Positions 1-5,258 of a stretch of DNA of 5,351 nt are shown piece after piece; position 1 is the first letter of the stretch, and each line of letters starts with the position of its first letter. The notes beneath the pieces were generated by a model that was not told the DNA's origin, made no database searches, and saw only the letters and a list, made by a program, of their open reading frames with translations. The DNA comes from an uncultured Eubacteriales bacterium. GTDB lineage: Bacteria; Bacillota; Clostridia; Oscillospirales; CAG-272. The position numbers were made by a program, and so were the translations under genes. The DNA lies in assembly GCA_934503195.1 (NCBI GenBank), contig CAKSVM010000145.1, positions 1-5,351 of the forward strand, read 5' to 3'.

Positions 1-4
1 GCGC

Positions 5-300
5 CCTCCCCCGACGGGGGCGTCATCCGCGCGCGAGGAGAAGGCTTGCGGCAAACCGGAGCTGATACCGCGCGCGGGGTAAGGCATCGTCCCGCGCGGA
101 GACGTTCGCGGGAAAGTCAAAGCACATCCACGCGCGGTGAGTCCCCCCGGCGCGGCGAAGCCGCGCCCGCCCCCGACGGGGGCGTCATCCGCGCGAGGTG
201 AAGACTTGCGGCATACCGTAGCCGATACCGCGCGCGGGGTAAGGCTTCATCCCGCGCGGCGACGTTCGAGCGAAGGACAAAGCATATCCCCGCGCGGCAA
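5..300. repeat. Two tandem copies of an imperfect ~160 bp repeat
   Basis: Copy 1 runs from about 5 to 140 and copy 2 from about 167 to 300, with an offset of 160 nt (162 nt at the left edge, where copy 1 has two extra bases in a GCGCGC run). Counted by eye over 31-140 versus 191-300, 94 of 110 positions agree. Each copy holds several variants of a shorter core, an A/T-containing start followed by CCGCGCGG, for example at 66-77, 90-99, 226-237 and 250-259. The copies are separated by two perfect hairpins. The period is not a multiple of three and no long conserved frame is evident, so I read this as non-coding repeat DNA. Copy 1 touches the window edge, so the array may extend further left. 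Confidence 0.85.
149..184. repeat. Two back-to-back perfect hairpins between the 160 bp repeat copies
   Basis: The first hairpin is GGCGCGGC (149-156), loop GAA, GCCGCGCC (160-167): 8 bp without mismatch. It is followed with no gap by CGCCCCC (168-174), loop GAC, GGGGGCG (178-184): 7 bp without mismatch. The second is part of the repeat unit; its counterpart in copy 1 (8-20) keeps only 5 bp. Neither is followed by a T run, so an intrinsic terminator is not indicated on the plus strand. Confidence 0.7.
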
Positions 301-428
301 CGCGTGCGTAAACGATGAAGCCATCCGCGCGACACCTCGCCCCCATCCCCGCCACCCGTGTCTCCGCCCACCTCACCCTCACCCCCACCCAACAAAAATC
401 CCGGCCTGACGACATAATCGGGCCGCCG
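301..428. other. C-rich, gene-free stretch upstream of nadB
   Basis: I see no gene here. Between 340 and 390 there are seven runs of three or more C (340-344, 347-350, 354-356, 367-369, 376-378, 382-386, 388-390). On the minus strand the part at 367-390 satisfies the four-tract G-quadruplex pattern with short loops. A CATAAT hexamer at 413-418 resembles a -10 box, but no -35 element is visible at the proper distance. GATGAAGCC at 314-322 is the inverse of GGCTTCATC at 243-251 in the neighbouring repeat. Confidence 0.6.
413..418 (+). promoter_or_regulatory. Possible -10 box for nadB (weak)
   Basis: CATAAT differs from the TATAAT consensus by one base and lies in the only A/T-containing stretch just before nadB. 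The 17 nt upstream offers no TTGACA-like -35 box, and transcription from here would leave a leader of only about 20 nt. It is a candidate only. Confidence 0.2.
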
Positions 429-436
429 AAAGGAAA
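429..436 (+). promoter_or_regulatory. Ribosome binding site of nadB
   Basis: AAAGGAAA ends about 10 nt before the TTG at 446. It is what decides the non-ATG start: the next in-frame candidate, GTG at about 503, already lies inside the FAD-binding strand, and an in-frame TGA at 407-409 closes the frame upstream. Confidence 0.7.
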
Positions 437-445
437 TACTGTAAT

Positions 446-1999
446 TTGAGAAGATATATCTACAGCGGCAATACCGCCGGACTTCCCCGGATCGACAGCG
501 ACGTGCTTGTCGTCGGAAGCGGAATCGCCGGACTCTACGCCGCACTCCACCTCCCGGCTGATACGCGGGTCACGATCATCACAAAAGCCTCGGTCGACCG
601 CTCGAACTCTTGGCTCGCTCAGGGCGGAATCGCCGCGGTGATCGACCCGGCGGATCACTTTGAGTCGCATATCGAGGATACCCTTAAGGCCGGAGCCGGA
701 CTCTGTGACGAAAAGGCGGTCGAAGTCCTTGTTAAGGAAGGGCCCGGTAATATCAGCGAACTCGTCGGACTCGGCGTCCCCTTTGACAGAAAGCCCGAGG
801 GCGATCTCATGATCACCCGCGAGGGTGGCCATTCCCGCCGACGTATAGTCCACTGCGGCGGCGACGCCACCGGACGCGAAACCACAAGACAGCTCGCCAA
901 GGTCGTTCGGACAAAAGAAAATATCGGGATTCTGGAGGACAGCTACCTCATCGATATCCTCACCGACGAAAACGGCGTGACCGGAGCCGTAGTCTCAAAG
1001 GGCGGTGAGCCGATTATAATAAACTGCCCCGATATAATCCTCGCCACGGGCGGAATCGGCGCGCTCTATGAACATACCACGAATCCTCAGGGGGCGGTCG
1101 GAGACGGAATCGCCGCCGCCGGACGCGCCGGAGCCGAGATTGTAAACATGGAGTTCGTTCAGTTCCACCCGACGACGATGACCCCGCAGTCTGGTCAGAC
1201 TGAACGGAGATTCCTCATCTCCGAGGCTGTCCGCGGCGAGGGCGGAATCCTTAAGAACCGCTTCGGCGAGGCCTTTATGAAGGGTAAGCATCCGCTCGCC
1301 GACCTCGCGCCGCGCGATATCGTCACCCGCGAGATTATAAAGGAGATGGAACGCGTCGGCGACGACAAGGTTTTCCTCGACGTCTCCTCGATGAGCGGGG
1401 AATTCTTCGCGAAACGCTTCCCGACGATCTTCGGCGAGTGCAGGCGTTTCGGAATCAACGTTCCGTCCGATCTGATCCCCGTCCGACCCGCTCAGCATTA
1501 CCTCATGGGCGGAATAAAGACCGATCTCGACGGCGCGACCGATGTCCCCGGACTCTACGCCTGCGGCGAGTGCGCGTCGACCGGAATCCACGGCGGAAAC
1601 CGACTCGCCAGCAACTCGATGCTCGAATGCCTCGTCTTCGGAAGAAGAGCCGCGCTCGCCGCGGCGGCGGACGGCAGAAAGAGTCCGGAAAACGCCGGAT
1701 TCAACGGAGCCGTGCTTTCGGACAAAGCCGAGCGTCCCGATGAGTATTTCATCGAGAAGCGGAATGAACTCCGTAAGGTCATGACGGCCGACGCGAACGC
1801 CGTCCGCACTCCGAAGGGACTCGCACACGGCATGGAGTTCATCTCGGCACTGATAGCCGAACTCGACGATACGAAGCTCACGACCCGCGCCGGATACGAG
1901 CTGTACTCGATGGCGTCGGCGGCCGATTATATCATAACCGGAGCGATAAACCGCAAGGAGTCGGTCGGTGCGCACTATGTCGTCCCCGACGCCGAGTGA
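446..1999 (+). CDS. nadB: L-aspartate oxidase (NadB)
   Basis: This FAD enzyme oxidises L-aspartate to iminoaspartate, which quinolinate synthase (NadA) uses in de novo NAD synthesis; in anaerobes fumarate can take the electrons. It is 517 aa, close to the family's usual length. The dinucleotide-binding motif GSGIAG is at residues 24-29, the SNSWLAQGGIAA segment at 53-64, and TREGGHS with RIVHCGGDATG at about 124-143. The active-site region has H241 (HPTT), R290 (APRD), H351 (RPAQHYLMGG) and R386 (GGNRLASNS). These match the substrate and catalytic positions known for E. coli NadB, three of them at the same number. The C-terminal helical domain ends in RKESVGAHY, the usual family ending. There is no signal peptide, so it is cytoplasmic. 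The start is TTG with a clear ribosome binding site. nadA and nadC, common neighbours, are absent from this window. No terminator is obvious after the stop. A second copy of the last ~15 codons lies at 3112-3182. Confidence 0.97.
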   Translation: MRRYIYSGNTAGLPRIDSDVLVVGSGIAGLYAALHLPADTRVTIITKASVDRSNSWLAQGGIAAVIDPADHFESHIEDTLKAGAGLCDEKAVEVLVKEGPGNISELVGLGVPFDRKPEGDLMITREGGHSRRRIVHCGGDATGRETTRQLAKVVRTKENIGILEDSYLIDILTDENGVTGAVVSKGGEPIIINCPDIILATGGIGALYEHTTNPQGAVGDGIAAAGRAGAEIVNMEFVQFHPTTMTPQSGQTERRFLISEAVRGEGGILKNRFGEAFMKGKHPLADLAPRDIVTREIIKEMERVGDDKVFLDVSSMSGEFFAKRFPTIFGECRRFGINVPSDLIPVRPAQHYLMGGIKTDLDGATDVPGLYACGECASTGIHGGNRLASNSMLECLVFGRRAALAAAADGRKSPENAGFNGAVLSDKAERPDEYFIEKRNELRKVMTADANAVRTPKGLAHGMEFISALIAELDDTKLTTRAGYELYSMASAADYIITGAINRKESVGAHYVVPDAE

Positions 2000-2018
2000 C
2001 CGCGTGGATTTGCGGAAG

Positions 2019-2295
2019 CGATAACCCCGCGCGAGCCGCGCCGATAAGTGTGTGCGAGTGAGAAGCTTCGTCAATACTATACCATGCGTAGTCCCCCGTG
2101 CTGGCCGCGGCGGCGAGTTTGAGGTGCGGGAGAAGCTTCATCGATGCGATAATCCCGCGCAGACTTCCGCGCAAGCTGTGCCGATAAGTGCGGAGCGATT
2201 GAGAAGCTTCGTCAATACTATAACCATGCGTAGTCCCCCGTGCTGGCCGCGAGGGCGGGTGTGTGGCGTGGTGAGAAGCTTCATCGATGCGATAG
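2019..2295. repeat. Higher-order tandem repeat with GAAGCTTC palindromes every ~70 nt
   Basis: Two units, 2019-2146 and 2147-2289, are followed by the start of a degenerate third. Each unit has two subunits. One begins AGAAGCTTCGTCAATACTAT (2061 and 2202), the other AGAAGCTTCATCGATGCGAT (2131 and 2274); the spacings are 70, 71 and 72 nt. The first subunit is almost identical between units for about 50 nt (2061-2110 versus 2202-2252), differing mainly by one inserted base. The second subunit joins two 8 bp palindromes, GAAGCTTC and CATCGATG, sharing one base. Unit lengths of 128 and 143 nt are not multiples of three, which argues against coding. No constant-repeat and unique-spacer pattern is present, so it is not a CRISPR array. 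Confidence 0.85.
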
Positions 2296-2412
2296 CCACT
2301 CGCAGATCTGCACGAACCGCGCCAGCGATGGCAGATGCGTGATGTTGACGTGGGCGAAGGCGCGGGGACAGACAGCGCGGAAAAGTCTGAGAGACCGGAA
2401 CTCCCGGTGCGG

Positions 2413-2870
2413 AGGGCTTTTTCCGGAACGAGAAAAGCTTCGTCCATCGGAAATATGACTTTACCGGGATTGCGGGACTTGCTCCTCGGCGGGTCACGCT
2501 CAGCGTGAAGCGTGCTTTCTTGGGCGCGTGGGACTTGTCCGGCACGAACTCTTTTCCGACATGGCGGATCCGGCCGGACGCGGCGGGGAATATCTCCGAC
2601 ACGGGAAGGGCTTGCGGGGTCCGCGGGGCGTCCCCGGCGCGTAACGAGCATTTTCCCGGCGCGGGTGAGCCTTTTCCGGCATGGAAATGACTTTCCTGTT
2701 CCGCGGAGGATACAAGTGCGGAATGAACTTTTCCCGTACGTGGGGAACCTTTTTCGGTACGGAAATGACTTCCGTGTTCCGTGGAGGTATACCAAGTGCG
2801 GAGTGAATTTTTCCTGCACGTGGGGAGCCTTCTCCTGCACGAAATGGTCTGCAAGTCTCGCGGAAAGGTC
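2413..2870. repeat. Degenerate 78-80 nt repeat array with small TTTCC/GGAAA hairpins
   Basis: The best units are 2671-2748 (78 nt) and 2749-2828 (80 nt), with a degraded third from 2829. Each unit has two blocks. Block one is a CTTTTCCGGCATGGAAATGAC type (2671, 2749, 2829; more diverged near 2418). Block two is a GCGGAATGAACTTTTCCC type followed by a GGGGAAC-like end (2718-2748, 2798-2828; a diverged copy near 2641-2670). Many blocks centre on a short inverted repeat, for example TTTCC 2673-2677 with GGAAA 2683-2687, and TTCCC 2731-2735 with GGGAA 2743-2747. The part at 2460-2640 is more diverged and includes a TCACGC/GCGTGA hairpin at 2494-2508. I see no convincing gene in it; the open frames on both strands run through the repeats and the period shifts frame. 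Confidence 0.75.
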
Positions 2871-2986
2871 ATACCCGGCGCGGAACACGCCTTCCCGCCG
2901 TGCTGGAAAGCCAGCCCGGCTCAGGCAGACTTTTCATCAGCTTGACAGGCTTCCACGTCCCCGCGAGCCTTTCCGAACCCGAACCT
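2871..2986. other. Gene-free stretch after the repeat array
   Basis: This is GC-rich sequence without a recognisable gene or clear repeat unit. A phrase near 2890-2912 (TTCCCGCCGTGCTGGAA) still resembles the TTCC-loop-GGAA theme of the preceding array, so it may be an eroded end of it. Confidence 0.4.
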
Positions 2987-3012
2987 GCCCGGCAGACCGG
3001 GCTTCCGCCCGG
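2987..3012. repeat. Three-arm inverted repeat able to form two alternative hairpins
   Basis: GCCCGG (2987-2992), loop CAGA, CCGGGC (2997-3002), loop TTCC, GCCCGG (3007-3012). The middle arm can pair perfectly with either outer arm (6 bp, tetraloop each), so the two hairpins exclude each other. No T run follows, so it is not a standard terminator. Confidence 0.55.
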
Positions 3013-3045
3013 CGTCGGACTATGGAAACGCCGATTTAAGGTCGC

Positions 3046-3088
3046 TTTCACGCAGAAAAGACCATAAATCCAAGCCTTTTGCGTGAAA
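3046..3088. repeat. Long imperfect inverted repeat ahead of the DUF362 gene
   Basis: TTTCACGC-AG-AAAAG (3046-3060) pairs with CTTTTGCGTGAAA (3076-3088): 13 bp with a two-base bulge, around a 15 nt loop. ATAAAT in the loop (3064-3069) is also complementary to ATTTAT just downstream (3094-3099), which offers a competing pairing. The hairpin opens an A/T-rich island: 38 of the 60 bases at 3061-3120 are A or T, unlike the surroundings. That makes it a plausible site for a promoter or operator of DUF362-ispE, or a transcript end on either strand. No convincing -35/-10 pair was found. Confidence 0.6.
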
Positions 3089-3111
3089 ACTCCATTTATT
3101 CAGCTTATCCC

Positions 3112-3182
3112 TACATCATAACCGGAGCGAAACCGGAGCGATATACCGAAAGGAGTCGGTCGGGGCGCGTTTGCCGCCCTGA
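3112..3182 (+). pseudogene. Relic of a nadB 3' end
   Basis: Read as a nadB tail this segment gives YIITGA, then (after removing an 11 bp tandem duplication) IYRKESVGA, then RLPP and a TGA stop at 3180-3182. The intact nadB tail at 1928-1973 gives YIITGAINRKESVGA. Over 46 aligned bases 42 agree; of the four substitutions three are silent and one changes N to Y. The duplication (AACCGGAGCGA at 3120-3130 and again 3131-3141) breaks the frame, so nothing functional is made. Similarity to nadB stops abruptly upstream of 3112 and downstream of 3168. The stop lies 9 nt before the DUF362 ATG, as expected if a nadB-like gene once preceded it in an operon. A local duplication of the nadB end is the alternative. 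Confidence 0.75.
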
Positions 3183-3191
3183 CGAAAAGTG

Positions 3192-4370
3192 ATGACAGAA
3201 ATTCACGGAACAGACAACGCCGCGCCGGTCGCGCTGACAAAAATCGGAAGCTACGATGTCGGCGCGCTGGAAAACGCGATCAGAAAACAGCTTGAACTCA
3301 TCGGGATGACCGATATGTTCGACTCTAAAAGGGTCGTTATAAAGCCGAATCTCGTCATGAAGAAAAGCCCCGAGGCCGCCGCGACGACGCATCCCGCCGT
3401 GCTTGAGGCGATGATCAGGATTCTCAAGGAGAGCGCGGCCGAGATAATCATCGCCGAGAGTCCGCCCGGACTCTACACCGAGCCGGCTCTGAAATCCTTC
3501 TACAACGCCTGCGGGATAACCGGGGTCGCCGAAAAGTACGGCGTCAGGCTGAATCTTGACACGTCGAGCCGCGAGGCCGTATTCCCTGACGCTATGACCG
3601 CGCACGGCTTCGAACTCATTTCGCCGCTTCTCGACGCCGACGTGATAGTCGATCTCGCGAAGCTCAAAAGCCACGCGCTGACCGGATTCAGCGGCGCGGT
3701 GAAGAATTTCTTCGGCGCGATTCCGGGGCTTATGAAGGTTGAGACTCACGCGAGATTCCCCGATTACAACGACTTCGGTTCGATGCTTGTCGACCTCTGT
3801 GCGTATTTCGCGAGGGAGAAGCCGGTCTTCTGCCTTCTCGACGGAATCGTCGCGATGGAGGGCAACGGTCCGACCGGAGGCGAGCCGAGGAAACTCGGAT
3901 GTCTCATCGCCGGGGTGAATCCCTTCTGCGTCGATGTCGTCGGCGCGGAGATCGCGGGGCTTAGCGGGATAATCATGCTCGAAGAGGCGAAGCGGCGCGG
4001 ATACACGTCTGATAACCCGGAAGTCCTCGGAGACCCGATGGAATCGGTCAGGGTCGACGATTTCAAAAAGCCTGACAGCTCGGCGGGCGGCGGAGTTTCC
4101 GCGCTGAAGTGGCTCTCGGAGGCCTTTGACGGAAGGATTTACAAATGGCTCCAGCCGCGCCCGGTCGTCGACCGGAAAATCTGCGTCGGATGCGGCGAGT
4201 GTGCAAGAAGCTGTCCGAAGAAGACGATAAAGCTTGAAATGAAGAACGGCAGACGACGCGCGAGAATCGACGACGCGAACTGCATAAAATGCTACTGCTG
4301 TCAGGAGCTTTGCCCCGTGAAGGCGGTAAGGATCCGGAAGAATCCGGTGATGAAGATGTTAGGGGGCTGA
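3192..4370 (+). CDS. DUF362 domain protein with C-terminal 2x[4Fe-4S] ferredoxin domain
   Basis: The function is not established; the family is annotated as iron-sulfur binding and probably takes part in electron transfer or Fe-S chemistry. The DUF362 domain covers about residues 5-300 of 392. Its typical motifs are visible: KPNL (51-54), THPAVLEA around H67, AESP (88-91), KLKSH (157-161) followed by VKNFFG (170-175), DGIVAMEGNGP (217-227) and the NPFCVD segment around D248. The C-terminal ferredoxin-like module carries C331, C334, C337 and C341-P, then C364, C367, C370 and C374-P, two complete cluster motifs, plus one extra cysteine at 369. No signal peptide or membrane segment is seen, so it is probably cytoplasmic. 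The start is ATG 3192 or GTG 3189; a TGA at 3180-3182 closes the frame upstream. Neither start has a good ribosome binding site, which fits former translational coupling to the nadB relic just upstream. ispE follows after 9 nt. Confidence 0.92.
   Translation: MTEIHGTDNAAPVALTKIGSYDVGALENAIRKQLELIGMTDMFDSKRVVIKPNLVMKKSPEAAATTHPAVLEAMIRILKESAAEIIIAESPPGLYTEPALKSFYNACGITGVAEKYGVRLNLDTSSREAVFPDAMTAHGFELISPLLDADVIVDLAKLKSHALTGFSGAVKNFFGAIPGLMKVETHARFPDYNDFGSMLVDLCAYFAREKPVFCLLDGIVAMEGNGPTGGEPRKLGCLIAGVNPFCVDVVGAEIAGLSGIIMLEEAKRRGYTSDNPEVLGDPMESVRVDDFKKPDSSAGGGVSALKWLSEAFDGRIYKWLQPRPVVDRKICVGCGECARSCPKKTIKLEMKNGRRRARIDDANCIKCYCCQELCPVKAVRIRKNPVMKMLGG
4361..4366 (+). promoter_or_regulatory. Ribosome binding site of ispE
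   Basis: AGGGGG overlaps the last codons of the DUF362 gene and lies 13 nt before the ispE ATG, slightly farther than usual. Its placement inside the upstream gene supports joint transcription of the pair. Confidence 0.5.
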
Positions 4371-4379
4371 CTTATATTT

Positions 4380-5258
4380 ATGAATAGTGTTACTCTTGAC
4401 GCCCCGGCGAAGATCAATCTCTGGCTTGACATCTCGGCAAAGCGTCCTGACGGCTACCACGACATAGAGAGCGTGATGCAGACCGTGACGCTCTTTGACG
4501 AGCTCACGATCGAGCGGCTTGAGCCTGTCGGCAGGACGAGGCGGATCTCGGTTTCGTGCAGTGTGGATTCGCTGGCTTGCGACGAGAGCAATCTCTGTTA
4601 CAGAGCGGCGCAGGAATTCTTTCAGGCGGTCGGGATCCGGGCTTACAATGTCGGCATCCACATCGAGAAGAGGATACCGATCGCGGCGGGACTCGCCGGC
4701 GGAAGCACCGACGCGGCGGCGACGCTTATCGGACTCAACCGGTTATACGAGGCCGGGCTCAATACGGAAAGGCTCTGCGGGATCGGTTCAAGGCTCGGCG
4801 CGGACGTTCCGTTCTGCGTGAGACGTGGAATCAGCGTGACGCGGGGGATCGGCGACAGATTCTCTGACTGTCCGAGGCTTCCCGGCTGCAAGATACTGAT
4901 CGCCTGTGACGGAGAGGGAGTCTCGACGCCGTGGGCGTACGGAAGGCTCGACGAGATGTATGATTTCGAGAAGCGCGGCGCGAGGGTTGACAGCTTCACG
5001 TCTACGCTCGGCGGCGGACTTTGCGAGATCGCGGCGGGAATGTCGAACATATTCGAGTCAGCGGTGCTTCCGGTGCGCGAGCGCGCGGGATTCATAAAGC
5101 GCGTGATGCGTGACAGCGGCGCGCTGGCGTCGATAATGAGCGGAAGCGGACCGTCGGTATTCGGGATCTTCGACGACGAAGGCAAGGCCGAAATCGCGGC
5201 GGGGATTCTGAGGTCGAACGGGATCCGGCCGTTCATCTGCGAGCCGTACTACGAGTGA
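4380..5258 (+). CDS. ispE: 4-diphosphocytidyl-2-C-methyl-D-erythritol kinase (IspE)
   Basis: This cytoplasmic GHMP-family kinase phosphorylates the 2-hydroxyl of CDP-methylerythritol with ATP, the fourth step of the MEP pathway to isoprenoid precursors. It is 292 aa, typical of the family (about 280-300). The N-terminal substrate segment APAKINLWLDISAKRPDGYH (residues 8-27) includes the catalytic lysine K11. The glycine-rich ATP loop PIAAGLAGGSTDAA spans 100-113. GADVPF carries the catalytic aspartate D142. The C-terminal GHMP motif MSGSGPSVFG is at 253-262. All key residues are present, so the gene should be functional. It starts 9 nt after the DUF362 stop and is probably co-transcribed with it. 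IspE is usually essential in bacteria that rely on the MEP pathway. No terminator is clear within the 93 nt that follow. Confidence 0.97.
   Translation: MNSVTLDAPAKINLWLDISAKRPDGYHDIESVMQTVTLFDELTIERLEPVGRTRRISVSCSVDSLACDESNLCYRAAQEFFQAVGIRAYNVGIHIEKRIPIAAGLAGGSTDAAATLIGLNRLYEAGLNTERLCGIGSRLGADVPFCVRRGISVTRGIGDRFSDCPRLPGCKILIACDGEGVSTPWAYGRLDEMYDFEKRGARVDSFTSTLGGGLCEIAAGMSNIFESAVLPVRERAGFIKRVMRDSGALASIMSGSGPSVFGIFDDEGKAEIAAGILRSNGIRPFICEPYYE

Noticed and set aside
402..425. CGGCC/GGCCG inverted repeat before nadB as a regulatory hairpin
   Set aside because: Only 5 bp with a 14 nt loop, and no recognisable riboswitch or operator pattern; expected by chance in GC-rich DNA.
117..853. Open frames on both strands across the first repeat and the nadB start
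   Set aside because: They run through tandem repeat DNA or antisense to nadB, with R/P/A-rich translations and no domain.
995..2074. A 359-codon minus-strand open frame
   Set aside because: It is antisense to nadB, whose product is clearly recognisable, and shows no known domain.
2494..2508. TCACGC-TCA-GCGTGA hairpin as a terminator
   Set aside because: The stem is only 6 bp, it lies 500 nt after nadB, and the T-containing sequence after it is not a T run next to the stem.
2019..2870. CRISPR array
   Set aside because: Units are 70-80 nt and vary along their whole length; there is no short constant repeat alternating with unique spacers and no cas gene.
1932..2888. A 318-codon minus-strand open frame (and a 244-codon one at 2138-2872) containing repeated SIDEAS and GKSFP phrases
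   Set aside because: The repeated phrases are translations of the DNA repeats, unit lengths are not multiples of three, different units fall in different frames, and one end overlaps nadB antisense. GC-rich DNA readily gives long spurious frames.
2512..3039. A 175-codon plus-strand open frame through the second repeat array
   Set aside because: It follows repeat DNA with 78 and 80 nt periods, which shifts frame between units; its translation is rich in R, P and G with no recognisable domain, and no good ribosome binding site was noted.
2000..3110. Insertion sequence or integron
   Set aside because: No transposase, integrase or reverse transcriptase frame and no terminal inverted repeats were found, so only a non-autonomous origin remains possible.
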